Shown here piece by piece: positions 42,802 to 51,452 of a stretch of DNA of 64,000 nucleotides. The stretch lies in assembly GCA_900168235.1 (NCBI GenBank), contig FUZG01000002.1, positions 1 to 64,000 on the forward strand. Reading direction: 5' to 3'. A model generated the notes under the pieces. It was not told where the DNA came from. It saw nothing but the letters and a program-made list of their open reading frames with translations, and did no database searches. Source of the stretch: Lachnospiraceae bacterium (lineage in GTDB: Bacteria > Bacillota > Clostridia > Lachnospirales > Lachnospiraceae). Position 1 is the first letter of the stretch; each line of letters opens with the position of its first letter. The translations under genes and the position numbers were made by a program.

Positions 42802-43740
42802 ATGAAGAAAAGCACACTTGGAAACGGACTGTTACTGTTGACTGCATTTATCTGGGGCACTGCATTTGTGGCACAGCGGGTGGGAATGGATTCCATAGAA
42901 CCCATAACCTTTAATGCCGCAAGGATGGCACTGGCAGCCATCGCTGTGGGTGCGGTTGCTTTTATATTAGGCAGGAAAAACAGCGCTGCTGAGCAGGTCC
43001 GTACACCTGAGAAAGAGAAAAAATACAGGAAGTATACGATAACGGGAGGAATTTTATGCGGCATTTTTTTGTCCATAGCAAGTATCCTCCAGCAGATGGG
43101 AATAGTTTATACGACAGCAGGAAAAGCAGGATTTATCACGGCTATGTACATGCTGTTGGTCCCGAGCATCGGATTTATCGCATTTAAGAGGAAAAATACC
43201 TGGCTCGTTTGGCTCGCGGTTTTACTCGGAGTCATTGGTATGTATTTTCTCTGCATCACGGAGAAATTCACTTTGTCATACGGAGATACCCTTGTGTGCG
43301 GATGCGCCCTGTTTTTCAGCGGTCATATCCTGTGCTGTGACTATTTCGCGCCGAGAGGAAATGCGATCCTTATATCAGCGATCCAGTTTGCGGCGGCAAC
43401 AGTGGTGTCGTCGGTCGTGGCTCTTATCACAGAAGCACCAAGTATGGAAAAGCTCATATCGGCGGCGGTTCCGATACTTTACTGCGGAATCATGTCCGGC
43501 GGACTGGGATACACACTGCAGATCGTGGGGCAGAAATACACAGATCCCACAATCGCATCACTTTTAATGAGCATGGAATCAGTTTTTGCAGTGATAGCAG
43601 GCGTGATTATTCTTAATGAAAAAATGACAGGGCGGGAAGTTATCGGCTGTATCGTGATGTTTACAGCGATAATCCTTGTACAGATACCGCTTCCGCAGAA
43701 ACGGGGCGGTTCGGATATATGTCATTCGGAGGAGATATGA
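42802..43740 (+). CDS. EamA/DMT-family transporter
   Basis: A 312-residue membrane protein with ten predicted helices in two EamA repeats (LLLLTAFIWGTAFVAQRVGM, FNAARMALAAIAVGAVAFIL; LVCGCALFFSGHILCCDYF, SLLMSMESVFAVIAGVIILN). The family exports or imports small metabolites such as amino acids and nucleosides; the substrate is unknown. The start is uncertain: the ATG at 42802 follows a possible TTG at 42790, and neither has a good ribosome site. The stop overlaps the downstream regulator start (ATGA), linking it to the Bce-like module. Confidence 0.88.
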   Translation: MKKSTLGNGLLLLTAFIWGTAFVAQRVGMDSIEPITFNAARMALAAIAVGAVAFILGRKNSAAEQVRTPEKEKKYRKYTITGGILCGIFLSIASILQQMGIVYTTAGKAGFITAMYMLLVPSIGFIAFKRKNTWLVWLAVLLGVIGMYFLCITEKFTLSYGDTLVCGCALFFSGHILCCDYFAPRGNAILISAIQFAAATVVSSVVALITEAPSMEKLISAAVPILYCGIMSGGLGYTLQIVGQKYTDPTIASLLMSMESVFAVIAGVIILNEKMTGREVIGCIVMFTAIILVQIPLPQKRGGSDICHSEEI

Positions 43741-44456
43741 AGGTATTTTTAGTGGAAGACGATGATGCGATCGGGATGGGGCTCAAGTATTCCCTGGATA
43801 AAGAGGGGTACGAGGTTGCATATATGAAAACCGTGGCAGAGGCGCAGGAGGCATGGAAAGAGGGTGTCTATGATATCTGCATACTGGACGTGAACCTGCC
43901 GGACGGAAACGGTTATGAGATATGCAGATTTATAAAGGAAAGAGAGGATGTTCCGATAATCTTTCTCACTGCGGTGGATGCAGAAGTAAATGTTGTCATG
44001 GGGCTGGAGCTCGGCGCGGATGACTATATCTGCAAGCCTTTCCGTGTGAATGAGCTGATGGCGAGGATAAAGAGTGTCCTCCGCCGTGCAGGCAGGACTG
44101 AGGAGAAAAAGGGCGAGAGCATAAAAGACACAAATATCGAGAGCATCGAAAATATCAGGATCTATGCTAATGAAGCAAAGGTCGTAAGGATCGATGAGGA
44201 AACCGGAGCGGAGGAAAATTTGGAACTCACCGCACTGGAATACCGTTTGCTGCTTGATTTTATAAATAACAGAGGATGCGTGCTCTCAAGGAACCGTCTG
44301 CTCTCAGATATGTGGGATATCAGCGGAGATTTTGTAAATGATAATACGCTTACGGTTTACATAAAAAGACTTCGTGACAAGATCGAAAAAGATCCGTCAG
44401 ACCCGAAGATAATCCGAACAGTCCGCGGACTCGGATACATCGTTGACAAGGAATGA
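43737..44456 (+). CDS. Bce-like OmpR-family response regulator
   Basis: A 239-residue regulator with Asp51 (ICILDVNLPDGNGYEICRFI), FLTAVDAEV, CKPF and a winged-helix output domain (LTALEYRLLLDFINNRGCVL, TLTVYIKRLRDKIEKDP, IIRTVRGLGYIVDK). Start ATG 43737 follows CGGAGGAG and overlaps the transporter stop. It is followed by a sensor-less kinase and an ABC ATPase/FtsX permease, the gene order of antimicrobial-peptide sensing modules. A TNACA-N4-TGTAA site before the ABC genes matches the operator reported for this regulator group. Confidence 0.92.
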   Translation: MKVFLVEDDDAIGMGLKYSLDKEGYEVAYMKTVAEAQEAWKEGVYDICILDVNLPDGNGYEICRFIKEREDVPIIFLTAVDAEVNVVMGLELGADDYICKPFRVNELMARIKSVLRRAGRTEEKKGESIKDTNIESIENIRIYANEAKVVRIDEETGAEENLELTALEYRLLLDFINNRGCVLSRNRLLSDMWDISGDFVNDNTLTVYIKRLRDKIEKDPSDPKIIRTVRGLGYIVDKE

Positions 44457-44460
44457 AAAC

Positions 44461-45456
44461 ATGAGAAATAAAGAATTTCGGAATATGTTATTTATCGGTG
44501 CCGCATATGACCTTCTCATGGTGATATGCGGTTTCTCTCTTTTAGGCATGGCTGGAGCTGCTCTTGCGCTTTTTACAGGAGTGGGTCTGCTGGCGTTTTT
44601 TACGGTATATACAAGGAAAAGATACCGGAAGATCGAGGAACTAAATGACTACCTCACGCGGGTACTTGCGGGAGTAGAGCCCCCTGACCTCGAATGTCAG
44701 GAAGAGGGAGAATTGTCTATCCTTCAGACAAATATCTACAAGGCGGCAACCACGCTCAGGCATCAGAACGAACTGCTTTCTGAGGATAAAAAGCAGATGG
44801 CGGCGGCGATCGCGGACATCAGCCATCAGCTGAAAACGCCCCTTACATCCATGATGGTCATGAATGATCTTCTGCTGGATGAGACAGATTCGGACAGGAG
44901 AGAGGAGTTTCTTCGCACCCAGTCTGCACAGCTCGACCGCATGAACTGGCTCATCCAGACCCTGTTGAAGCTGTCAAAGCTCGATGCAGGAACCATAGAG
45001 CTAAAGCGGGAAGATGCTGTGGTGACGGAGATAGTAGAAGACTCCGTTAAGCCCTTTGAGATCCAGTTTGAGCTGAAAAATATCGGGTACAGTAAAGAAA
45101 TCCCTGAGATTTCCATAAAGTGCGATAAAAACTGGACGGTTGAAGCCCTTAGAAACATCATCAAAAACTGTATAGAGCACATGGATGAGGGCGGAAAACT
45201 CAGTATATCAGCCCGTGACACAAATATTTTTACAGAGGTGACCATAGCTGACACAGGATGCGGGATCGCGGCGGCGGACCTGCCTCATATTTTTGAGAGA
45301 TTTTATAAGGGTAAAAATGCAGGCAAAGACAGCGTTGGAATCGGACTAGCCCTCTCGAGATCGATAATCGAAGGTCAGCACGGGGATATCGAGGTGCGGA
45401 GCACTGAGGGTGTTGGTACAAAATTTTGTATTAAGTTTTATAAGACACTTATCTGA
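44461..45456 (+). CDS. Intramembrane-sensing histidine kinase (BceS-like)
   Basis: A 331-residue kinase. Two closely spaced membrane helices (about 9-27 and 30-50) leave no extracellular domain, as in BceS kinases that take their signal from the partner ABC permease. His122 lies in IADISHQLKTPLTSMMVMND. The ATPase domain has NIIKNCIEHMDEG, DTGCGIA, FERFYKG and VGIGLALSRSII. The ATG at 44461 lies eight bases after AAGGA. Its stop codon is the first arm of a repeat element (45454-45490). Confidence 0.92.
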   Translation: MRNKEFRNMLFIGAAYDLLMVICGFSLLGMAGAALALFTGVGLLAFFTVYTRKRYRKIEELNDYLTRVLAGVEPPDLECQEEGELSILQTNIYKAATTLRHQNELLSEDKKQMAAAIADISHQLKTPLTSMMVMNDLLLDETDSDRREEFLRTQSAQLDRMNWLIQTLLKLSKLDAGTIELKREDAVVTEIVEDSVKPFEIQFELKNIGYSKEIPEISIKCDKNWTVEALRNIIKNCIEHMDEGGKLSISARDTNIFTEVTIADTGCGIAAADLPHIFERFYKGKNAGKDSVGIGLALSRSIIEGQHGDIEVRSTEGVGTKFCIKFYKTLI

Positions 45457-45490
45457 TGATGACAGGGTCAAAAGGATCCGTGACATCATC
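45454..45490. repeat. Second copy of the CAGGGTCAAAAGG inverted-repeat element
   Basis: GATGATG (45455-45461) and CATCATC (45484-45490) flank CAGGGTCAAAAGG (45463-45475) and GATCCGTGA. As at 9307, the element begins at the stop codon of a two-component gene. This copy has one box rather than two. Confidence 0.75.
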
Positions 45491-45500
45491 TCATGTAAAG

Positions 45501-45514
45501 TGACAGAATTGTAA
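45501..45514 (+). promoter_or_regulatory. Probable BceR-type operator
   Basis: TGACA-GAAT-TGTAA matches the TNACA-N4-TGTAA inverted repeat described for BceR-like regulators. It lies about 95 bp before the ABC ATPase gene. A longer CTGTTCAC/GTGAACAG hairpin (45552-45589) lies in the leader, just before the ribosome site. Confidence 0.7.
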
Positions 45515-45608
45515 TATAAAAGTCACCGGATCGTAAGGTGAAAACTGTAAGCTGTTCACATAGAGAAACGAAGACAGCCAAGTGAACAGTTGGAGAAGGA
45601 GAAAAACA

Positions 45609-46334
45609 GTGAAAATACTTGAGATCAAAAATTTGTGCAAAGTATATGGTGATGGTGAAACAAAAGTTGATGCTCTGAAAAATATAACCTTTGATGTAGA
45701 GCAGGGGGAATTTGTAGCGATCGTAGGACCGTCGGGCAGCGGAAAGTCGACGCTCATGCATATCCTCGGCGGCGTAGACCGCCCCACATCCGGCGAAGTG
45801 ATCATATCAGGGGTTGATGTGGGAAAGCTTAACGAAACAAAGCTTGCGATCTTCAGACGCAGACAGATCGGACTCATATATCAGTTTTATAATCTGATCC
45901 CGATCCTGAACGTAGAGGAAAACATGACACTTCCGATCCTGCTTGACGGAAAGAAGCCTGATAAAGCGCTTCTTCGTGATCTGGTAGGAAAGCTCGGTCT
46001 CACAGAGAGGCTTAAGCATCTGCCGAACCAGCTTTCGGGAGGTCAGCAGCAGAGAGTTTCCATCGGAAGAGCGCTCATGAACCATCCGGCGCTTCTCCTT
46101 GCAGATGAGCCTACAGGAAATCTTGATACAGAAAACAGTAAAGAGATCGTATCCCTTCTTCGTAAATTTAACAGGGAGAATAAGCAGACAGTAATAATCA
46201 TCACACATGACGACCGAATCGCTCTTTCAGCGGACCGCGTGATAACCATTGAAGACGGACTCATCACCCGTGATTCAAAGGATAAATATGATCAATATCG
46301 TCTGGCACTTGATACGGAGGTGAGCGCTTCATGA
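45609..46334 (+). CDS. ABC transporter ATPase (BceA/MacB type)
   Basis: A 241-residue ATPase with Walker A GPSGSGKST (40-48), the Q-loop YQFYNLIP, signature LSGGQQQRVSIGRAL, Walker B LLLADEPTGNLD and switch His in IIITHD. The start is a GTG seven bases after AAGGAG. It energises the FtsX-type permease whose gene overlaps its stop by four bases. The group handles peptide antibiotics or cell-wall-related signals by mechanotransmission rather than transport through a channel. Confidence 0.95.
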   Translation: MKILEIKNLCKVYGDGETKVDALKNITFDVEQGEFVAIVGPSGSGKSTLMHILGGVDRPTSGEVIISGVDVGKLNETKLAIFRRRQIGLIYQFYNLIPILNVEENMTLPILLDGKKPDKALLRDLVGKLGLTERLKHLPNQLSGGQQQRVSIGRALMNHPALLLADEPTGNLDTENSKEIVSLLRKFNRENKQTVIIITHDDRIALSADRVITIEDGLITRDSKDKYDQYRLALDTEVSAS

Positions 46335-48904
46335 ATATCATTTCAAAGCTTACCTTACGGCATCTGGAAGGGAATAAGAAAAGAACGGTCGTTACCATTC
46401 TCGGAATAGCCATGTCAACGGCATTGATAAGCGCCATGCTTCTCGGAGTTTTCTCATTCTTTATGTTTATGGGAAAGATTTCTATTTTATCGGATGGAAA
46501 CGTGCATGCATCCTTCAGCGAGATCACGGCGGAGCAGGCGCAGGCACTGAGAGATGACGACAGGATCGCACTTGTGGGTATCACAAATACTGACCCGAAG
46601 ATAAGCGGTATCAGGCTCGACAGCGGAAAGGACGACAGGTTCCGCACGGGAAATATCGAGTGCGGTGATGCAAATTTCTGGAAAGAACAGGTTGTGTCTG
46701 AGTACGAGGGCACACTTCCGATAGATTCATCAGAGATCGCGGTTGAAGAAGATTTTCTGAATGATAATGGCTACACCTTGAAGGTCGGCGATACGCTCAC
46801 TTTTGAGCAGGGTTACAGGTATCTTAAAAATGTATCTGACATCGAATACGTCGGCGGAAACTACAGAGACGGTGAAATGTTTACCGGATTGTCAGAACAG
46901 ACCTGCACTATCACAGCAATCCTTCACGGAAACAGACCCACAAAGGGTTATGACATACTCCGGGGAATGGATGATGGCGCATTTCCTACGGTCAAGTACG
47001 CTCAGGCAAGGATACAGTTAAAGAAATGCAACACTTCTGCCATCCGTCAGATAAAAGACATCGTAAATAAAGTAGGCATCAAAAAGTACGAGCTTAACAG
47101 CGAGTATCTGCTCAGCCAGTTCGCATTTGAGGGCAGCGGCGGCACATACATGTCATTTTTCGTGGTGATGGGTATAGCCCTTGGCATCGTAATCGTTACA
47201 TCGGTAGTCCTCATAGTAAACTCCATCGGAATGTCCCTTACAGAGAGGATCCGCTACCTTGGGATGCTCGCGAGCGTAGGTGCTACAGGCAGACAGAAGC
47301 GTTTTTCCATCTATTTTGAAGGTTTTATCCTCGGATTCATCGGCATACCGCTTGGTATTTTATTCGGATATATCGGAACAAAGATCACACTTTTTTTCCT
47401 GGGAAGCCGGATTCTCGAAGCGGACATGCTGGCGGGAGCAGAGGGAATGAGGGGCAGTATTCCGATTTCCTGCTCACCGTGGGTGATTTTAGCGATAGTC
47501 TTCTTTTCGAGCCTTACAATTTTCATCTCAATCCTTGCTCCGGCGCTGAAAGCTGCGAAGATAATGCCTATCGATGCCCTGAGGCAGAACAGTACCATAA
47601 AGGTAAAGCCGGGAAAGCTCAGGGTTAATCCGCTGATACACTGGCTTTTCGGTTACGAAGGGGAACTTGCATATAAAAATATAAAGAGGAATGGCGTAAA
47701 GGGCTTTGTGATAACCGCATCTATCGCTGTTTCGATCATAATGTTCCTCACGATAAATTACGTCTGCGACTCCATAGAGAGAGTAAATCAGTTTGATCTC
47801 GATTATCCTTGTCAGGTGGTCGCAACCTGTGTTTATACCGAGAAGGATAAAATGCGTGACGAGATCCGGAAAATGAAGGATGTGGACAGGGTTTTCGGCG
47901 CTACGACGATACAGTTCCATTTTGTAAAGGGCGGTAAGGAAGACGAATATCTCGCAAATACTGATATTGCGAATCCGGCGTTTGTAAATAAAAAGTACGA
48001 GAAGTTCAAGGTCGGGAGCATGCTGCTCGCGATCGTGGATGATGAAGATTTTGGAAAGCTCCTTGATGATAACGGCTTATCAAGAGACAAGTACTTTGGT
48101 GATAAGCTGGAAGGCGTCCTGCTGAACAATATTACTCATGACGAAAAAGCAAGTCCTGTATTTAACTCAGGCATCATCGGACAGGTCCTGCATTATGACG
48201 AGGCTTACGGAAATCCTCCCGCAGTAGAGATAGGTGACTTTGTAAAGTACGACAAGAAAAACTATATCTTTAACCTCACACCGAAGGGCACTGTGACAGT
48301 GATCGTTCCTACATCACTTTATTACAGTAAGGGCAGTGAGACTATCCCGGAAGAGCTGCTGACATACGATCTCGGCATCGTTACCACAAAGCACGAGGAA
48401 ATATGTAGTAAGGTATTTAACATGCTGGAGAGAGAAAATTTTCACAGCTACACATGCACTGATACAGAGGCGTCCTTTGGACTCATGAACGTTATCACCC
48501 TCATGATAAAGACCGTGATGTACGGCTTTACCGTGCTCCTGACCCTCATTACAGTAGCAAATATCATAAATACCATCTCGACAGGAGTCCTCCTCCGGAG
48601 AAAAGAGTTCGCCATGTACAAGTCCGTGGGAATGACGAGCTCAGGCTTCAGAAAAATGATAAGGCTGGAAACCATGCTCTACGGAATCCGCGCGTTGGTC
48701 GTAGGCATACCGATGTCGCTCCTTTTATGTTATCTCATGTACTCCAAGCTGGATGACAAGCTCTTCGGCTTCCGTCCGGACTGGTTCTCATATATAGGTG
48801 TCATAGCAGCAGTGTTCGCAGTAGTCAGCATAAGCATGCTCCTCAGCATAAATAAGATCAAAGACGACAACATCATCGAAGCCCTGAAATACGATATGGT
48901 CTAA
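46331..48904 (+). CDS. FtsX/MacB-type ABC permease
   Basis: An 857-residue permease with two FtsX domains. A first membrane helix (about 18-40) is followed by a large external domain (about 40-270), then a group of helices (about 277-400, including GIALGIVIVTSVVLIVNSIG). A further helix lies near 465-485 (VITASIAVSIIMFLTINYV), then a second external domain (about 490-710) and three C-terminal helices (FTVLLTLITVANIINTIST and on). Two large ectodomains differ from the single one in BceB. The pairing with a sensor-less kinase suggests a detect-and-detoxify role for peptide antibiotics; the ligand is unknown. Confidence 0.9.
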   Translation: MNIISKLTLRHLEGNKKRTVVTILGIAMSTALISAMLLGVFSFFMFMGKISILSDGNVHASFSEITAEQAQALRDDDRIALVGITNTDPKISGIRLDSGKDDRFRTGNIECGDANFWKEQVVSEYEGTLPIDSSEIAVEEDFLNDNGYTLKVGDTLTFEQGYRYLKNVSDIEYVGGNYRDGEMFTGLSEQTCTITAILHGNRPTKGYDILRGMDDGAFPTVKYAQARIQLKKCNTSAIRQIKDIVNKVGIKKYELNSEYLLSQFAFEGSGGTYMSFFVVMGIALGIVIVTSVVLIVNSIGMSLTERIRYLGMLASVGATGRQKRFSIYFEGFILGFIGIPLGILFGYIGTKITLFFLGSRILEADMLAGAEGMRGSIPISCSPWVILAIVFFSSLTIFISILAPALKAAKIMPIDALRQNSTIKVKPGKLRVNPLIHWLFGYEGELAYKNIKRNGVKGFVITASIAVSIIMFLTINYVCDSIERVNQFDLDYPCQVVATCVYTEKDKMRDEIRKMKDVDRVFGATTIQFHFVKGGKEDEYLANTDIANPAFVNKKYEKFKVGSMLLAIVDDEDFGKLLDDNGLSRDKYFGDKLEGVLLNNITHDEKASPVFNSGIIGQVLHYDEAYGNPPAVEIGDFVKYDKKNYIFNLTPKGTVTVIVPTSLYYSKGSETIPEELLTYDLGIVTTKHEEICSKVFNMLERENFHSYTCTDTEASFGLMNVITLMIKTVMYGFTVLLTLITVANIINTISTGVLLRRKEFAMYKSVGMTSSGFRKMIRLETMLYGIRALVVGIPMSLLLCYLMYSKLDDKLFGFRPDWFSYIGVIAAVFAVVSISMLLSINKIKDDNIIEALKYDMV

Positions 48905-48952
48905 AATCGCATAGGTAAAAAGAAAAAGGAATGTGCTCCGCATTGGCAAAAT

Positions 48953-48990
48953 CTGTTACTGGAGCGAGCTGTAAGCGAGTGAACAGTAAC
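48953..48990. repeat. Hairpin repeat with GCGAG motifs
   Basis: GTTACTG (48955-48961) pairs with CAGTAAC (48984-48990). Between them GAGCGAGC and AGCGAGTG face each other and can form tandem G-A pairs with one bulged base. The GCGAG motif recalls the three palindromes at 4246-4364, but the arms differ. It follows the permease gene and may help end its transcript, though there is no T run. Confidence 0.5.
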
Positions 48991-49027
48991 AACAATACAA
49001 CTACATGTAAAAAAACATGAACAATGC

Positions 49028-49056
49028 TTGATTTTATGAGCATTTCATCATAATAT
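49028..49056 (+). promoter_or_regulatory. Promoter of the thiamine transport operon
   Basis: TTGATT, a 17-base spacer and TAATAT lie about 40 bases upstream of the TPP aptamer. Confidence 0.6.
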
Positions 49057-49088
49057 GAACTTGTTCGTGAAAAAGAACAAAAAATTTA

Positions 49089-49180
49089 ACATTCATACCA
49101 GGGGAGCGGAATCGCTGAGAGGAAGACGACCAAGTCTTCGACCCTTTGAACCTGTCGGATAATGCCGACGTAGGAAGTGT
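49089..49180 (+). promoter_or_regulatory. TPP riboswitch aptamer
   Basis: The THI-box consensus is plain: GCTGAGA at 49114-49120, ACCCTTTGAACCTG at 49141-49154, GGATAATGCC and GTAGGAAG at 49170-49176. The outer helix can form between ACATT (49089-49093) and AAGTGT (49175-49180). It is followed by a terminator, so thiamine pyrophosphate should stop transcription of the transporter genes. Confidence 0.95.
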
Positions 49181-49187
49181 CTTTAAG

Positions 49188-49226
49188 GCCTGCGCTTGTG
49201 TCATTCGACTATAAGTGCAGGCTTTT
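49188..49226 (+). terminator. Riboswitch expression-platform terminator
   Basis: GCCTGCGCTT (49188-49197) pairs with AAGTGCAGGC (49213-49222), followed by TTTT. AAGTGT of the aptamer helix lies just before it, allowing switching. Confidence 0.88.
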
Positions 49227-49271
49227 CTGATATAAAACCATCCCCTGGCTCTCAAGAGAAGGAGGAGAACC

Positions 49272-49568
49272 ATGGAAGCAAGTGTAGCAATTCAGGTATT
49301 ACCCAAGGCAGAAAACGACGATGAAGTATGCCGCATAGTCGATGAGGTCATCGCCTATATCGCATCAACCGGGCTCAATTACTACGTAGGACCCTGCGAA
49401 ACATCCATCGAAGGCGACTACGATACTCTGATGGAGATAGTAAAAAACTGTCAGAAGATCGCAGTAAAAGCAGGAAGTCCGTCTGTTAGCGCATACGTAA
49501 AAATCTCATACAGACCGGAAGGAGAAGTGCTGACCATTGACAAGAAGGTATCCAAATATCACCAGTAA
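49272..49568 (+). CDS. Thiamine-binding MTH1187/YkoF-like protein
   Basis: A 98-residue protein of the MTH1187/YqgV family (DUF77), a ferredoxin-like fold related to the thiamine-binding YkoF domain. It shows ASVAIQVLPKAENDDEVCRI, STGLNYYVGPCETSIEGDYD and SPSVSAYVKISYRPEG. It is the first gene behind the TPP riboswitch, so it probably binds thiamine or its pyrimidine precursor in the cytoplasm. AAGGAGGAG precedes the ATG. It overlaps the permease gene by 32 bases. Confidence 0.88.
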   Translation: MEASVAIQVLPKAENDDEVCRIVDEVIAYIASTGLNYYVGPCETSIEGDYDTLMEIVKNCQKIAVKAGSPSVSAYVKISYRPEGEVLTIDKKVSKYHQ

Positions 49569-50307
49569 GCTTCCGGCGGCAATAGCGATCCTGCTGATAA
49601 TAGCGCTCTGGCAGGGACTTACAGGATCGGGACTGGTCCCGTCATACATGATGCCGACTCCGGTAGCTGTGGTAACGGCACTTGTGACTCAGTGTCCCGT
49701 GATACTCATGCATGCGTGTGTCACGCTTCAGGAAGCGTTTTACGGACTGCTGACAGGTATCCTGCTCGCGGGCATCATCGCAACAGCCATGATCCATATA
49801 CCTGTGCTGGAGCGGGCTATATATCCGATCATGGTCATCACGCAGACAATACCGACCATCGCCATAGCTCCCATACTGGTGCTCTGGATGGGATTCGGAA
49901 TGGCACCCAAAATAACACTTGTGGTGCTCACAACATTTTTTCCGATAGCGGTAGGACTGCTTGACGGATATAGAAGCGTTGACAGAGATTACATAGACCT
50001 CATGCGCTCAATGGGAGCATCAAATACGGAGATATTTTTTCACGTAAGATTCCCAATGGCGCTTCCCGGATTCTTTTCGGGATTAAAAATATCTGCGTCC
50101 TATGCTGTAGTCGGAGCAGTCGTGTCTGAGTGGCTCGGAGGATTTGAAGGACTCGGCGTCTATATGACGAGAGTCAGAAAAGCATATGCTTTTGACCGTA
50201 TGTTTGCGGTCATCATATTTATAGTTGTGATAAGTCTCCTGTTGATGTTTGGAGTAAAGCTGCTTTCAAGAGCGGTCATGCCGTGGATGAAAGACAGTAA
50301 AGCATAA
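49537..50307 (+). CDS. thiX: ABC permease for a thiamine precursor (ThiX-like)
   Basis: A 256-residue permease of the SsuC/TauC/ThiX group, with about six membrane helices (IAILLIIALWQGLTGSG; ILMHACVTLQEAFYGLLTGI) and the EAA-type loop DLMRSMGASNTEIFFHVRFP that contacts the ATPase. The only workable start is a TTG inside the previous gene, ten bases after AAGGAG. Its place between the TPP riboswitch and a ThiY-like binding protein supports uptake of a thiamine pyrimidine precursor. Confidence 0.88.
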   Translation: MTRRYPNITSKLPAAIAILLIIALWQGLTGSGLVPSYMMPTPVAVVTALVTQCPVILMHACVTLQEAFYGLLTGILLAGIIATAMIHIPVLERAIYPIMVITQTIPTIAIAPILVLWMGFGMAPKITLVVLTTFFPIAVGLLDGYRSVDRDYIDLMRSMGASNTEIFFHVRFPMALPGFFSGLKISASYAVVGAVVSEWLGGFEGLGVYMTRVRKAYAFDRMFAVIIFIVVISLLLMFGVKLLSRAVMPWMKDSKA

Positions 50308-50348
50308 GGAGATATAAGGGTAAGGTTTTATAAAAAGTGGAGAATATT

Positions 50349-51452
50349 ATGAAAAAGAGAATGATAGCGATCGTTGCTGCATGTGTGCTTGCAGGCAGCC
50401 TTGCAGGATGCGGTTCATCTGCATCAGGAACAGCTGCCAGCGGAGCAGAAAATGCAGGAAGCACTGCATCAGAAACAAAAGGAAATGATGATGCAGGAAG
50501 TATTGCAGGAGATACAAGTAAAGACCTTAAGGAAATCGTTTTTTGTCTGGATTGGACACCGAATACCAACCACACAGGAGTATATGCGGCAAAGGCGCTC
50601 GGATACTATGAAGAAGCAGGACTTGACGTAAGCATCGTTCAGCCGCCGGAAGACGGTTCCACACAGATGTGTGCTGCGGGACAGGCCCAGTTTGCGATAC
50701 AGGCGCAGGACACAATGGCAGCGGCACTTGACCTTGATGAGCCTCTTGGTATCACCGCAGTTGCAGGTGTTCTCCAGCACAACACATCCTGCATCATGTC
50801 CAGAAAAGAGGACGGTATCACAAGTCCGAAGGGTCTTGAGGGCAAAACATACTCAACATGGGAGTCTCCTGTTGAGCTCGCTATGCTGGACTACGTAATG
50901 AAGGAAGACGGCGGAGATTTTTCAAAAGTAGTGCAGATACCGAATGACATCACAGACGAACCTGCGGCACTTGCAGCGAAGCAGACAGACGCTATCTGGG
51001 TATTCTACGGATGGGGCGGTATAAATGCTGACATCGAGGGAGTACCTGTAAATACATGGATGTTCTCTGATATTAGCCCGGAACTTGATTATTATACGCC
51101 TGTTATCATTGCAAATGATGCATTTTTACAGGCAGATCCTGAGGCTGCAAAGGCTTTCATGGAAGCAACAAAGAAAGGTTATGAGTATGCGGCAGAGAAT
51201 CCGAAGGAAGCCGCTGATATGCTGATCGCAGGAGATGATACACAGTCACTCACCGGCTCAAAGGATCTGGTATATGCGAGTCAGGAGTATATCTCAGGCC
51301 AGTACATCGCAGACGGATCATCATGGGGAAAGATCGATCCTGAAAGATGGGACGCTTTTTACGGATGGCTCTATGATAATCAGCTCACAACCCACGATCT
51401 CAGAGGAAAAGGCTACAGCAACGATTATCTTTCAGCAGACGGAGCAGAGTAA
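50349..51452 (+). CDS. thiY: Substrate-binding lipoprotein for a thiamine pyrimidine precursor (ThiY/NMT1-like)
   Basis: A 367-residue lipoprotein. The signal ends LAGSLAGC, followed by a Ser/Gly/Ala linker and the NMT1/THI5-like fold: FCLDWTPNTNHTGVYAAKAL, GYYEEAGLDVSIVQPPEDGS, FAIQAQDTMAAAL. Such proteins bind formylaminopyrimidine or related HMP precursors for thiamine synthesis. The ATG at 50349 follows GTGGAG; a GTG at 50337 overlaps that site. It is in the TPP-controlled operon. Confidence 0.92.
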   Translation: MKKRMIAIVAACVLAGSLAGCGSSASGTAASGAENAGSTASETKGNDDAGSIAGDTSKDLKEIVFCLDWTPNTNHTGVYAAKALGYYEEAGLDVSIVQPPEDGSTQMCAAGQAQFAIQAQDTMAAALDLDEPLGITAVAGVLQHNTSCIMSRKEDGITSPKGLEGKTYSTWESPVELAMLDYVMKEDGGDFSKVVQIPNDITDEPAALAAKQTDAIWVFYGWGGINADIEGVPVNTWMFSDISPELDYYTPVIIANDAFLQADPEAAKAFMEATKKGYEYAAENPKEAADMLIAGDDTQSLTGSKDLVYASQEYISGQYIADGSSWGKIDPERWDAFYGWLYDNQLTTHDLRGKGYSNDYLSADGAE

